Positions 51,621-60,918 are shown, counted from the first letter of the stretch. The stretch: 64,000 nucleotides of DNA from FLUQ01 sp031551515 (GCA_031551515.1 JAVBNL010000059.1:6272-70271), one strand, 5' to 3'. Numbers and translations: made by a program. Notes: a model not told the origin generated them from the sequence alone.

Positions 51621-53051
51621 CTAGTTTTCGAGGCGGACGGCGCTGGGGGCGCTGCCCTTGATCATAAAGAGAGCGAAGCAGGCCACCGCCGCGCCGATGC
51701 CGACGGTATTGGAAATGGTTTCCGAAAGGCCGAAGCCGATCTTGTCGAAACAGAGATAGGTCGTGCAGACAGCCGTCATGAAGGTGGCCGGAATGGTGCA
51801 GACCCAGTGGAACTTGGCCCGGCGCGCCAAATACACAGCCCCGGTCCAGAGCATGAACATGGCGAGGGTCTGGTTGGCCCAGCCGAAATAACGCCAGATG
51901 ATGCCGAAATTCACCTGTGAGAGCACCGCGCCGATGACAAACAGCGGTATGGCGATCATCAGGCGCGACGCGATGGATTGCTGGGGCATCTTAAAAATGT
52001 CGGCAATGGTCAGCCGGGCGCTGCGGAAAGCCGTATCACCGGAAGTGATGGGCAGCACCACCACGCCCAGAATGGCCAGGGTGCCGCCGAAGCCGGAGCC
52101 GAGCAGGGTGTTGGAAACTTCAGACACCACCAGGGCGGCGTTGCCCGAGGGGCCCAGCGCGGCGCGCAGCCCCGCAGCCCCTTCGTAAAACGAAAGGCCC
52201 AGGGTGACCCAGACCAGGCCGATGACACCCTCGGCGATCATGGCCCCGTAAAACACTTTGCGCCCCAGTTTTTCATTGGCCATGCAACGGGCCATCATGG
52301 GCGACTGCGTGGCGTGAAAACCGGAGATCGCGCCGCAGGCGATGGTGATGAACACCATGGGCCAGATGGGAAGCGCCGTGTGCGTGTTGGTCGCGAAATC
52401 AAGATTGGGCAGCACATGGTAGCCCTTGACAAAGAGCATGACGGGCAAACTGACGGCCATGAACAGCAAAATGGCCGCAAAGATGGGGTAGATGCGGCCG
52501 ATGATCATGTCAATGGGCAGGCAGGTGGCCAGGAAGTAGTAGCCGAATATTACGACCACCCAGGTCATGGTGGAAAGGCCGCTGATTTTGTTGAGCAGCC
52601 CGGCAGGGCCGTTGACGAAGACCACGCCCACCAGCACCAGCACCAGGATGGAGAAATAGACCATGAACTGGCGGGCGGCTTTGCCCAGGTTTTCGCCGAC
52701 CATGTCGGGCACCGAAGCGCCGTTGTACCGTATGGACATCATTCCGGAGAAATAGTCGTGCACCGCGCCGGCGAAGATGCAGCCGAACACGACCCAAAGC
52801 AGGGCGGAGGGGCCGTAGAGCGCGCCCAGAATGGGGCCGAACACGGGGCCAAGCCCGGCGATATTAAGCAATTGGATGAGAAAAATTTTCCAAGCGGGCA
52901 TTTCGACAAAGTCCACGCCGTCCGCCTTTGTGTGCGCGGGCATCGGCCGTTTCGGGTCGGGTCCGAACACGTTGTCCACGAATGCCCCGTAAACGCAATA
53001 GCCACCAATCAGCAGCCCCACGCACATGATGAAAAATATCCCTCCGCTCAT
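51621..53051 (-). CDS. cstA: CstA family peptide/pyruvate transporter
   Basis: A 476-residue carbon-starvation protein A homologue with about thirteen to fifteen helices. Family blocks: PAWKIFLIQLLNIAGLGPVFGPILGAL near residue 55, VHDYFSGMMSIRYNGASVPD, and GFHATQSPMMARCM. CstA/BtsT proteins import pyruvate or peptides. It is the short form without the C-terminal extension of E. coli CstA (about 700 residues). ATG 53051 with GGAGG seven bases upstream is preferred over an in-frame start at 53072. The AT-rich 53052-53250 is its likely promoter region. Confidence 0.9.
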   Translation of the reverse strand: MSGGIFFIMCVGLLIGGYCVYGAFVDNVFGPDPKRPMPAHTKADGVDFVEMPAWKIFLIQLLNIAGLGPVFGPILGALYGPSALLWVVFGCIFAGAVHDYFSGMMSIRYNGASVPDMVGENLGKAARQFMVYFSILVLVLVGVVFVNGPAGLLNKISGLSTMTWVVVIFGYYFLATCLPIDMIIGRIYPIFAAILLFMAVSLPVMLFVKGYHVLPNLDFATNTHTALPIWPMVFITIACGAISGFHATQSPMMARCMANEKLGRKVFYGAMIAEGVIGLVWVTLGLSFYEGAAGLRAALGPSGNAALVVSEVSNTLLGSGFGGTLAILGVVVLPITSGDTAFRSARLTIADIFKMPQQSIASRLMIAIPLFVIGAVLSQVNFGIIWRYFGWANQTLAMFMLWTGAVYLARRAKFHWVCTIPATFMTAVCTTYLCFDKIGFGLSETISNTVGIGAAVACFALFMIKGSAPSAVRLEN

Positions 53052-53250
53052 ACCTGTTCCTCCGGTTTGCATGGTTTACGAACGGCTCGGCGCCGCACTC
53101 AGAGAGGAAACGTGAATTTTGAGAGCGGCGGCCTTGATTTTTATTAAGTAAACATTTTCTCTTTCCGCATATAATGTCAATATAAAAGCAATAAATTCAC
53201 TATAAAATAAAAGGTAACGTTTAATAATGGTTGCGACGTTGCATGGAAGT

Positions 53251-53285
53251 AAAACAAAAGAAAGGCCCCGCCATCCGGCGGGGCC
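53251..53285 (-). terminator. Terminator after the lipoprotein pair
   Basis: GGCCCCGCC-ATCC-GGCGGGGCC (53264-53285), followed on minus by TTTCTTTTGTTTT. It lies 22 bases after the stop of the gene at 53308. Confidence 0.92.
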
Positions 53286-53307
53286 TTGGTATCGGAACGG
53301 GAAGGGG

Positions 53308-54093
53308 TCAGTTGATGTCAACGCCGCCGCTGCTTTTGTCGTTGTATTTGACCTTGCCGACCAGCCGCCCGAGGTCGGGCAGGCTTTGCGGCAGAGCCAG
53401 ACCGGCCGGAGGGGCCGCCGCGCCAAGGTCGGTCGCGCCCGGGGCGACGGTAAAGACCGCGTCCGCGCGCTTGCCGAAGTCACGCAGGCACATGTCCTCT
53501 TTGCTGGTGAGGGGAAGGCCGGGGGTGAATTCTTCAGCGCACTGCGGCCAGGCTTCTCGATATTCCACAAGCACCCGCATACCGTCGTCCATGCTGGCTA
53601 TCCAGCGTTTTGCTATCCACGTTTCCGGCACATCCTGCTTGTTGGTCCGCCAAAGGTCGCTGATCCAGTCGTCGTACGCGCTGGGCACGGAAAGCACCTG
53701 CGTTGTCCAGGCGAGACCGATGGGGCCGCTTTCAGAGCGCATGTACAGGGCGCCGGGCAGCTTCCATGTTTGCGGTTCAAAAAACCAGTTTTCTTTATCG
53801 GTCAGGCGGATGATGGCCGCATAGGCGAAGCCGCGCGCGGGGGGAGTGGCTGCGTCGGTGTAAATGGCGTAATCAAAAGAAGCGCTGGTGGAGTTGCCCA
53901 TGGCGTCGCTGGCGGGGGTGACCCATAACCTGCCGTGCCCGGCGAGGGCAAAAGGCGCGTTGGCGGTGACGCTGGCGCTGGGGGAGGCGTTGGTGGTGAG
54001 CGTATTGCCAGTCACGCCGGTGCGCACGGGCGAACAAGCCGCCAAGAGCGCCAGGGCGGCCGCCAGAATCGAGATGCGCAGGTACGGGAACAT
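53308..54093 (-). CDS. Lipoprotein, paralogue of its neighbour
   Basis: A 261-residue protein with a lipobox LLAAC at about 16-20 after a short hydrophobic core, so an outer-membrane or periplasmic lipoprotein. No known domain is recognised with certainty; it may belong to DUF4851 (from memory). Shared with the next gene: ITANAP/VTANAPxALxGHGRLWVT near residue 45-60, a V-P-E-T-W motif, and EYREPW/EYREAWPQC then CLxDFxxRADAxFT. Two conserved cysteines suggest a disulfide. It lies 45 bases downstream of the paralogue and is probably cotranscribed. Confidence 0.7.
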   Translation of the reverse strand: MFPYLRISILAAALALLAACSPVRTGVTGNTLTTNASPSASVTANAPFALAGHGRLWVTPASDAMGNSTSASFDYAIYTDAATPPARGFAYAAIIRLTDKENWFFEPQTWKLPGALYMRSESGPIGLAWTTQVLSVPSAYDDWISDLWRTNKQDVPETWIAKRWIASMDDGMRVLVEYREAWPQCAEEFTPGLPLTSKEDMCLRDFGKRADAVFTVAPGATDLGAAAPPAGLALPQSLPDLGRLVGKVKYNDKSSGGVDIN

Positions 54094-54138
54094 AGTTTTC
54101 TCCTTGCTATTCCACGCGTGTTGTCAGGGCGTTCAATG

Positions 54139-54915
54139 CTAGGGTCTCAACGTCCAGGTGTTTTTCCACACTTCACCCACAAGCTTTCTGGTATTCGGCA
54201 TGGCAGCGGGAAGTTTCAATGCGGAGGGGGCCGTGACCGCCTGTTCCTGAGGGGGCTGGTTTTGGTCCAGGGTAAAGGCGGCGTCCGCCCTGCGCATAAA
54301 ATCTTTCAGGCAGGTGCCGGAAACGAGCATAAGGTCGGCTGCGGCGTCATCCAGACACTCCGGCCAGGGTTCGCGGTACTCGGCGACCATGCGGGTGCTG
54401 CGTTCGGGTGTTGCGGAAAAGCGTTTGACCAGCCAGGTTTCGGGAACGGATCTGCCGTTTTCGATCCACACGTCGCTGAACCAGTCGCCCTGGGAAGGCA
54501 CGCGCATGATCTGCATGGTCCAGGTCAGGCCGCCGATGTCCTCTTTGCTCAGGCCCAGCACGCCGGGGCCTTTGAAGCTTTCCAGCTGAAAGGACCACAA
54601 AGCGCTGGTGGGCTGCACGAACAGCGCATGGGCGTGGCGGGTCACAGGGCCGGAATTCCCGTCGCTGTAAATGGCGTATGCCATGCTGGCCGAGGGCTGC
54701 TCAAGTAAAGAATCCTGGCTGTACAGGGTGACCCACAGCCGGCCGTGCCCTTGCAGCGCCAGGGGCGCATTGGCGGTGATCGCAGCCGGGGGATGGCCGA
54801 CATGATATAGCGTTGTGCCGACAACGCCGACGCCCGCCGGGCTGTTCAGACTCGTGCAGGCGCTGAGCAACAGCAGGGACAAAGCCGCTATGCAGAGGAT
54901 AAGGTGGTTTTTCAT
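54139..54915 (-). CDS. Lipoprotein, paralogue of its neighbour
   Basis: A 258-residue lipoprotein with lipobox LLSAC at about 15-19. It shares the GHGRLWVT, VPETWxxKR, EYREPWPEC and ADAAFTL segments in the same order with the 53308 gene, roughly one third identity by eye, so the pair arose by tandem duplication. Function unknown; the family seems limited to this lineage. ATG 54915 is preceded by GAGG. Confidence 0.7.
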   Translation of the reverse strand: MKNHLILCIAALSLLLLSACTSLNSPAGVGVVGTTLYHVGHPPAAITANAPLALQGHGRLWVTLYSQDSLLEQPSASMAYAIYSDGNSGPVTRHAHALFVQPTSALWSFQLESFKGPGVLGLSKEDIGGLTWTMQIMRVPSQGDWFSDVWIENGRSVPETWLVKRFSATPERSTRMVAEYREPWPECLDDAAADLMLVSGTCLKDFMRRADAAFTLDQNQPPQEQAVTAPSALKLPAAMPNTRKLVGEVWKNTWTLRP

Positions 54916-55040
54916 GGCAACCTCAAGGCAAAGAGTTCCGTGATACGGGCAGTATACGCTTGCCTATGGGGAAATGGGAATATTTTTTTACAAGTAGGGG
55001 AAGGAAAATGCGAAAATACGGCATTTGCATTCAGCCTGTA

Positions 55041-55069
55041 CAGCAAAACCCGCGCGAAGCGCGGGTTTT
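55041..55069. terminator. Terminator after the dsr operon
   Basis: AAAACCCGCGC-GAA-GCGCGGGTTTT (55045-55069) is a perfect 11-bp stem with A and T runs on both sides, so it can work in both directions. It lies about 70 bases after the dsrP stop and ends the minus-strand operon. No gene is seen in 54916-55139. Confidence 0.9.
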
Positions 55070-55078
55070 GCGTTATCC

Positions 55079-55135
55079 GGGTTGCAAGAGGCGCGGCCCC
55101 TTGCCAGGGGAGTCTGAGGGGGCAGCGCTCCCTCA
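55079..55135. repeat. GC-rich palindromic element after dsrP
   Basis: It begins GGGTTGCAAG and shares GCCCCTTGCC at the same spacing with the 29125 element. Its second half GGGGAGTCTGAGGGG (55107-55121) recurs exactly at 63973-63987. It ends five bases from the dsrP stop. Confidence 0.65.
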
Positions 55136-55139
55136 CTAG

Positions 55140-56303
55140 TTAGAACGTCCCGGCTTCTTTTTTCACCGCAAGGGCGATTTTCCAAAGGCACGAGAGAACC
55201 AGCAGGCCTACGGCGTAAATGCCCAGGCCCACGCTCAGCTCAATGAACGAAGGCGTGTAGAGGGTCACCCCGTCGAACATGTTGGGGGTGAAACCGCCGA
55301 TCATCAGGCCCAGGCCCTTGTCGATCCAGCTGGCAATGACCAGCATGATCAGCGAATAGGGTAAAATGGCCTCGTTGTTGCGTAAAGACGGCACCACCAG
55401 AAGTATCAGGCAGAAGATGGCCAGAAAAACCGCCGTCCACATCCAGCCGTTGATCCAGGCGCCGTGCCCGCCGTGCCCGCTGAACAGGAAGGTCAGGGGG
55501 TGCATGTGGCCGGGCACCTGGCTGTACATGGCCGTGAACACTTCCAGCAGGAAGAAGAAGACGTTGATGGCCATGGCATAGGTGATGATGACCGACAGGG
55601 TTTTTATGGCTTCGCGGCCGGGGTCGAACCCGGTCAGGCGGCGCAGAACCAGGGCCAGCAGCAGCAGGATTGCCGGGCCGGAGCAAAACGCGGAAGAGAG
55701 AAACCGTGCGGCCAGAATGGCGGTCAGCCAGTAGTGGCGGCCGGGCAGCCCCGCGTACAGGAAGGCTGTGACCGTATGGATGGAAAAGGCCCAGATGACG
55801 GAGAGGTAAACCAGCCTTTTTATCCACTTGGGCGGCTCCACCCCGTTCTTTTCGCATTCAAGGCCCACCCAGCCGATCAGCACATTGAGGATGAGATAGC
55901 CGGTCAAGACCAGCATATCCCAGAACATGATGGAATTCGGCGTGGGGTGCAGGATCACGTTGAGCACCCGCTGCGGCTGCCCCATGTCGGCCACGATGAA
56001 GAGCATGCACATCAGCACCGCGGCGATGGCCATGAATTCGCCCAGAATGAGCATTTTCTTGAAGGGCTTGAAGCCGTGGAAATAGGTGGGCAAAACAAGC
56101 ATCACGGCGGAAGCGGCGACCCCGACCAGGTATGTGAACTGGGCGATGTAAAAACCCCAGGACACGTCGCGGGAAAGGCCGGTGACCGAAAGCCCGTACA
56201 CCAGCTGGTAGATGTAGGCGCAGGTGCCCAGGCCGATAAGGCCCAGCAGGCAGAATATCCAGATATAAAAGGCCGATGAGCCTTTGAGCAGCTTTTCTAT
56301 CAT
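55140..56303 (-). CDS. dsrP: DsrP, NrfD-like quinone-interacting membrane subunit
   Basis: A 387-residue integral membrane protein with about ten helices, of the NrfD/PsrC group. It exchanges electrons with menaquinone and DsrO. Family stretches: SWGFYIAQFTYLVGVAASAVML near residue 48, GQPQRVLNVILHPTPNSIMFWD, and FLSSAFCSGPAILLL. Last gene of dsrMKJOP, 11 bases after dsrO. Confidence 0.93.
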   Translation of the reverse strand: MIEKLLKGSSAFYIWIFCLLGLIGLGTCAYIYQLVYGLSVTGLSRDVSWGFYIAQFTYLVGVAASAVMLVLPTYFHGFKPFKKMLILGEFMAIAAVLMCMLFIVADMGQPQRVLNVILHPTPNSIMFWDMLVLTGYLILNVLIGWVGLECEKNGVEPPKWIKRLVYLSVIWAFSIHTVTAFLYAGLPGRHYWLTAILAARFLSSAFCSGPAILLLLALVLRRLTGFDPGREAIKTLSVIITYAMAINVFFFLLEVFTAMYSQVPGHMHPLTFLFSGHGGHGAWINGWMWTAVFLAIFCLILLVVPSLRNNEAILPYSLIMLVIASWIDKGLGLMIGGFTPNMFDGVTLYTPSFIELSVGLGIYAVGLLVLSCLWKIALAVKKEAGTF

Positions 56304-56314
56304 CGTCGGCCTCC

Positions 56315-57100
56315 TTACAGGATATAGTAAACGCCCGGCTGGGTGCCCAGGCTGGTTTTACGCCGGATGGCGGAAGGGTTCTCCGCCAGGGCTTTTCGCA
56401 CGGTAGATCGTTCGTCAGACAGGTCTCCAAACAGAATTCCGCCTTTGGACGCTGTGACGCAGCGGGGCATTTCGCCTTTGGCCAGCAGCTCGGAACAGAA
56501 GGTGCACTTTTCAACCACACCGCGCATGCGCGCGGGAAAGTCCATGTTGGGGTTTTTCACCAAAGGCTGCGGGTCAGAGAAGTTGAAGCTGCGCGCGCCG
56601 TAGGGGCAGCCTGCCATGCAGAAACGGCAGCCGATGCAGCGGTGGTAATCCATGACCACGATGCCGTCGGCCCGCTTGAACGTAGCCTGGGTGGGGCAGA
56701 CACGCACGCAGGGCGGGTTTTCACAGTGGTTGCACAGCAAAAGATAGTGCCGCTCGGCCACGGCTTTGGCGGGGTAGTTCGAAGCGTCTTCGGTGAAAGC
56801 CGCTTCGTATTTTGCGGGCCAGATCCACTTCACTTCCTGCGGGCCTGTTATGGGAGGCACGTTGTGATAGCTGTGGCAGGCTTCGATAACCGCCTTTTGC
56901 AACGCCGGAGAGGCCATTTTGCGGGTGTCGATGACCATGCCCCAGCGCTTGGCGGAGAGCGCCCCGGCGGGCATGGCAAAAGTGCCTTCTGCTGCACAGG
57001 CATCGCCCAGGCCCAAGGCCGGAAGGCCAAGGCCCAACCCGGCGGCGGCGCCGGCGCACAGGCCCGATATTTTCAGAAAATCGCGGCGTGAGGTCGTCAT
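56315..57100 (-). CDS. dsrO: DsrO, periplasmic iron-sulfur subunit
   Basis: A 261-residue protein with a Tat signal peptide (SRRDFLKISG at about 4-13), so exported folded. Cysteine clusters CNHCENPPCVRVCP, CIGCRFCMAGCPYG and CTFCSELLAKGEMPRC give [4Fe-4S] centres of the ferredoxin type. It links DsrP with the haem subunit DsrJ. Start 57100 (MTTSRRDF) overlaps the dsrJ stop by four bases; the longer frame to 57376 is rejected. Confidence 0.94.
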   Translation of the reverse strand: MTTSRRDFLKISGLCAGAAAGLGLGLPALGLGDACAAEGTFAMPAGALSAKRWGMVIDTRKMASPALQKAVIEACHSYHNVPPITGPQEVKWIWPAKYEAAFTEDASNYPAKAVAERHYLLLCNHCENPPCVRVCPTQATFKRADGIVVMDYHRCIGCRFCMAGCPYGARSFNFSDPQPLVKNPNMDFPARMRGVVEKCTFCSELLAKGEMPRCVTASKGGILFGDLSDERSTVRKALAENPSAIRRKTSLGTQPGVYYIL

Positions 57101-57507
57101 TGTTGTTTCCCCCCCGTTTTGGCTGCCGCTGTCTGCTTTTGGGGCGGAATATGGCAGTCCCAGCAATAGGGCGATACGCTGTTGGAGTTGTGGCAGGTAT
57201 CGCAGAACTTTTCTTTGTCGTTGTGGCATTTCATGCAGGTGGTCTGCAGGCTGATTTCCCAGACTTTGCCGTTCGTCGCGACGTAACTGCGCTTGCCGTC
57301 GCGCAGGGCGGCGTCGCGCCAGTCGTTCAAAAGGCGCATGTGCTCGGAACGCATGAATTCCGCGGACTCCACGCATGCCTTTTCATCTTTGGGCAGTTCC
57401 ACGGCCGGGCGCACATAGCGCGGGGTCAGGATGTTCGACCAGAAGGGAAAAGTGAAGGCCAGCACAAAAAACAAAATGCCGGGGATGATGTAACGGCCGT
57501 TGTACAT
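57097..57507 (-). CDS. dsrJ: DsrJ, triheme cytochrome c subunit
   Basis: A 136-residue protein with an uncleaved N-terminal helix (about 6-26) and three CxxCH haem sites in CMKCH, CDTCH and CWDCH at about 91-117. DsrJ is the periplasmic trihaem cytochrome of the Dsr membrane complex, with an unusual haem ligation in studied cases. Directly abuts dsrK upstream and overlaps dsrO downstream. Confidence 0.95.
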   Translation of the reverse strand: MYNGRYIIPGILFFVLAFTFPFWSNILTPRYVRPAVELPKDEKACVESAEFMRSEHMRLLNDWRDAALRDGKRSYVATNGKVWEISLQTTCMKCHNDKEKFCDTCHNSNSVSPYCWDCHIPPQKQTAAAKTGGKQQ

Positions 57508-59163
57508 TTAGGCATCCTCCCCGTTTTCGCCTTCCGCGTCGTCGCTGGTGCCGGGCAGGTCTTCCTGGCGCAGGTCCATGGTGCGTTTTTCCTCGCCCTT
57601 CATGATCAGGGCATTGCCCACCAGTTCGTGCAGGCCCGTGACCGTGACCCCCGGCGCCCAGTAGTCGGCCAGCGGAGTCAAGGTGGCCCGGTCGATGGCG
57701 CAGACGCAGGCCATGGCGTTGACGCCGTGGTTCAACTGCACGTGGCGCAGCGCATTGCCGCGCGGCATGCCCGCGCGCATGCGCAGTTCCATGATCTCTT
57801 CGGTGTTCAGGCCGGAGCCGGAACCGCAGCAGAAGGTTTGCTCGCGAATGGTGTTTTCCGGCATTTCCACGAAGTTGTTGCACACGGCTTTGAGCACCTG
57901 GCGGGGCTCTTCCAGCATGCCCATGCCCCGCGCGGGGTTGCATGAATCGTGAAAGGTGACGGTCAGATGGTCGTTGCGCGACGGGTCAAGGTTCAGCTTG
58001 CCGTGCTGGATGAGGTCCGCCGTGAACTCCGCGATGTGCACCATCTTGGTGGATGCGGCGTAGTCGAACCTGGTGCCGGTGATGGGGCTGACCGGGGTGA
58101 TCATGTTCGCCGGCGTGGGGCCGTTCATGGTGTCCATGTACTGATGCACAACGCGCCACATGTGCCCGCATTCGCCGCCCAGAATCCACTTGGAGCCCAG
58201 GCGTTCGGCTTCCGCGTACATCTTGGCGTTGATCTTCTTCATCATCTCGGCCGAGGTGAACGAGCCGAAGTTGCCGCCTTCGGAAGCGTAGGTGGACAGG
58301 GTGTAGTCCAGCCCCAGCTCGTGGAACAGCATCAGATAGCCCATGAAGGTATAGATGCCCGGTTCCGCGAACACGTCGCCCGAAGGGGTGATGAACAGTA
58401 TCTCGTGCCCTTTTTCGTTAAAGGGCGGTTTGATGGAAACGCCGGTTATGGTTTCGATGTCTTCGCAGAGAAACTCCACGATCTCTTTGAACGCGTGCGG
58501 CTGAATGCCCAGGTGGTTGCCGGTTCTGTTGCAGTTGGAAACCGGGTCCATGATCCAGTTGATGCCCAGGCCCACTTCGTGCAGCAGCTCACGCGCGATC
58601 ATGGTGATTTCCGCCGTGTCGATGCCGTAGGGGCAGAAGAGCGAACAGCGGCGGCACTCGGTACACTGATAGAAATACGAGAACCACTCTTTGATCACCG
58701 AGGGGTCAAGAGAGCGTCCCCCGCCCACCTTGCCCAAAAGCTTGCCTGCCAGGGTAAAATCCTTGCGGTACACGGAACGGAGCAGCTCCGCCCGCAGCAC
58801 GGGCATGTTTTTGGGGTCGCCGGTGCCCAGAAAGAAGTGGCATTTATCAGCGCAGGCGCCGCAGCGCACGCAGATATCCATGAACAGCTTCAGCGAGCGG
58901 TATTTTTTCAGCCGGTCGGCAAGCGCGTTGTAAATGATGCGTTCCCACCCGTTGGGCAGGTTCCAGTCCTCATCTTCGGGGGACCAGGCATGGGGGTTGG
59001 GCATGCCCAGACCCTTCATGGTCTCCAGCTTCGCGGGGTAGCAGAACGAGCCCGGCGTGAACACCGGTTTGCTGCGCATCCAGCCGTTACCCTCAAGGTT
59101 GGCATGGGGGAAACGCGGCCCGCTCGTGGCGGCTAAGTCTTTGGAAGAAGGCAGTTTGGCCAT
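57508..59163 (-). CDS. dsrK: DsrK, HdrD-like iron-sulfur catalytic subunit
   Basis: A 551-residue cytoplasmic protein related to heterodisulfide reductase HdrD. Two [4Fe-4S] motifs, CVRCGACADKC near residue 97 and CTECRRCSLFCPYG near 172, then CCG-type motifs GGECGHMW and SCNPARGMGM with FCCGSGSG for the special cluster. It is thought to reduce the DsrC trisulfide, joining the quinone pool to sulfite reduction. dsrC and dsrAB are not in this window. Confidence 0.95.
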   Translation of the reverse strand: MAKLPSSKDLAATSGPRFPHANLEGNGWMRSKPVFTPGSFCYPAKLETMKGLGMPNPHAWSPEDEDWNLPNGWERIIYNALADRLKKYRSLKLFMDICVRCGACADKCHFFLGTGDPKNMPVLRAELLRSVYRKDFTLAGKLLGKVGGGRSLDPSVIKEWFSYFYQCTECRRCSLFCPYGIDTAEITMIARELLHEVGLGINWIMDPVSNCNRTGNHLGIQPHAFKEIVEFLCEDIETITGVSIKPPFNEKGHEILFITPSGDVFAEPGIYTFMGYLMLFHELGLDYTLSTYASEGGNFGSFTSAEMMKKINAKMYAEAERLGSKWILGGECGHMWRVVHQYMDTMNGPTPANMITPVSPITGTRFDYAASTKMVHIAEFTADLIQHGKLNLDPSRNDHLTVTFHDSCNPARGMGMLEEPRQVLKAVCNNFVEMPENTIREQTFCCGSGSGLNTEEIMELRMRAGMPRGNALRHVQLNHGVNAMACVCAIDRATLTPLADYWAPGVTVTGLHELVGNALIMKGEEKRTMDLRQEDLPGTSDDAEGENGEDA

Positions 59164-59172
59164 GGCGTTTCC

Positions 59173-60186
59173 TTATTCGGTCGCTTCTTCAGGTTGCTTT
59201 TCAAGGGGGAGCCCCGCTTCGGCCATGGCCTCACGGAAATCATCCTCATACTCGGCATAGGTCCGGTATTTCTTGGGCGGGTTCCAGGGGTTGATGTGGC
59301 GCACTTCCCGCGTGTTGTTGGGCAGGTTGCGCGTGGGGGAGAGAAAGACCCCGCCCATGTGCATCAACTTGCTGAAGGGGAAGTAAATCAAAAGCGCGCT
59401 GACAAAGGCCAGGTGGACATAGAACGGCGCGCCCACGTCCGCCGGAATTTGCGGCGAGAAGGTCACCAGCCCCATGGTCAGCACCTTGACGGAAGCGATA
59501 TCCGTCTTGGTCAGATAGCGCAACGAAATGCCCGAAATGGCGACGGCCAGCAGCAGAAAGAGCGGGAAATAATCGCTCAAGAGCGAGATGTAGCGCACTT
59601 TCGGGTCATACAGCCGCCGGGCCAACAGAAAGAGCAGCGCGGCCGTGATGGCGACATCCGAAAGGAACAGGCGCGGCACGCCCACCTGCATGATGCCGTC
59701 CAGAAACTCCACAGCCTGCAAGCAAAGGGGCACCGGTTCCAGAAAAAAGCGGAAGTGCCGGATGAAAATCAGCAGGAAGGAGTAGTGGAACAAGAGGGCG
59801 AAAACCCACAGCCACTTGGAAGACCAGTAGACAAGGCGCGGGCCTTGCTGCTCTTCAAGGCGCATCTGGGCCGCGGTGTTGCGGAACAGCGAGCGGAAGA
59901 GCAGCACCTCAAGGATCATGCGCCCCACAACCCCGGCTTTGGAGTAGGGGGCGTCCAGACAGGACGGTTTGATCCAGGGGAGCGCCTTTTGCTGCCCGCC
60001 CGTGGTGGGGATGGCAAAAGGCACGGGCAGTTTCGCCCATTGCACGATGCGGCAGATCACCCCGGCCAAAAAGACCAGAATGGCCGCATAGGGCAGCACG
60101 ACGCCCAGAAAACAGGTCAGGCCGAGGCCGTAGCAGGACAAGGCAATGACGCCGATGCCCAAAACGGCCATGAAAGATATCGCCAT
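59173..60186 (-). CDS. dsrM: DsrM, NarI-like diheme membrane subunit
   Basis: A 337-residue membrane protein with about five to six helices, of the NarI type that carries two b haems (His in FHYSF, HFRFF and later HLAF). It oxidises menaquinol for DsrK. ATG 60186 is favoured since AGAGG lies seven bases upstream; GTG 60192 is too near that site. Second gene of the operon, after the RsbRD_N-like gene. Confidence 0.93.
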   Translation of the reverse strand: MAISFMAVLGIGVIALSCYGLGLTCFLGVVLPYAAILVFLAGVICRIVQWAKLPVPFAIPTTGGQQKALPWIKPSCLDAPYSKAGVVGRMILEVLLFRSLFRNTAAQMRLEEQQGPRLVYWSSKWLWVFALLFHYSFLLIFIRHFRFFLEPVPLCLQAVEFLDGIMQVGVPRLFLSDVAITAALLFLLARRLYDPKVRYISLLSDYFPLFLLLAVAISGISLRYLTKTDIASVKVLTMGLVTFSPQIPADVGAPFYVHLAFVSALLIYFPFSKLMHMGGVFLSPTRNLPNNTREVRHINPWNPPKKYRTYAEYEDDFREAMAEAGLPLEKQPEEATE

Positions 60187-60206
60187 AGACACACCTCTCT
60201 AGGGTC

Positions 60207-60227
60207 TTGGGGGGCGAACTCCCCCAA
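60207..60227 (-). promoter_or_regulatory. Hairpin between RsbRD_N gene and dsrM
   Basis: TTGGGGG-GCGAACT-CCCCCAA forms a 7-bp stem in the 42-base gap between the two genes. No T-run follows on minus, so it is more likely a processing or stability element than a terminator; it may set different levels for the first gene and dsrMKJOP. Confidence 0.4.
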
Positions 60228-60228
60228 A

Positions 60229-60756
60229 TTACACAGTATCCGTATCCAAACCGTGCCGCCGGGCCAGGCGCAGAATCTGGCTGTGGCGGCGGCGGGTGTC
60301 TTCAAGCTGCGCCGCGAACAGGGTTTCGCGGGCTTTGGCGTACATGGCGAAGGCGGCAAGGGCTATTTTGGCCTGGCGCGCTTCCATGCGGGCAAGTTCC
60401 TCAAATTCTTCCAGATCCAGGGCGCGGGTGCGCTCTTTGCAAAACTCGCGAAAAATGGCCGTGTATGCGAACAGCACGGCCAGCGATTTGTCGGCGGTCA
60501 TATCTTGAATGGCCCGCACGCGCACGAACTCTTCCAGAGCGCCCGCCAGCGCCTGCCCGTCGTGTTTTTGGCCGATGACGGCGCTGAACAGCAGGGCGGC
60601 GAGGTTGTCGCTGCGCTGCCCCACAGGGTTGGTGAACGGTTCTTTGCTGGTACGCAAAAAACCCACGGTGGCAAAAGGATATACGGCACCCGCCGCGTCA
60701 GCCCAGCGGGAGGCAAGTTCGGTGCGGGATTTTTCCAGATAGGCGGTAAGGCTCAT
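60229..60756 (-). CDS. RsbRD N-terminal-domain-like protein heading the dsr operon
   Basis: A 175-residue, mostly helical soluble protein. ILRxxREELAERW-like opening (YLEKSRTELASRWADA) and NPVGQRSDNLAALL with VRVRAIQDMTADKSLAVLF match the RsbRD_N domain, a globin-like sensory fold in stressosome proteins. Here it stands alone without STAS domain. Genes of this kind often precede dsrM in sulfate reducers, which suggests a regulatory or assembly role for DsrMKJOP (inference). Confidence 0.75.
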   Translation of the reverse strand: MSLTAYLEKSRTELASRWADAAGAVYPFATVGFLRTSKEPFTNPVGQRSDNLAALLFSAVIGQKHDGQALAGALEEFVRVRAIQDMTADKSLAVLFAYTAIFREFCKERTRALDLEEFEELARMEARQAKIALAAFAMYAKARETLFAAQLEDTRRRHSQILRLARRHGLDTDTV

Positions 60757-60918
60757 TATTCGCTATCCCTGGACGGAGCTTGTTACAGCATTCACAGAGT
60801 GTGCTCATAGTGGCCTAAAATAAACTACCGGCCCGGTCAAGACTGGCGTTTATGGTTTTTTTCGGTATGTAATAGCAGGTTGACCGATAAATACGGACTT
60901 CAGTGGCGGACCGCGCCC

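Noticed and set aside
60834..60890. GGTCAA and TTGACC as an FNR/HcpR-type operator upstream of the dsr operon
   Set aside because: The half-sites are about 40 bases apart, far too wide for one dimer site.
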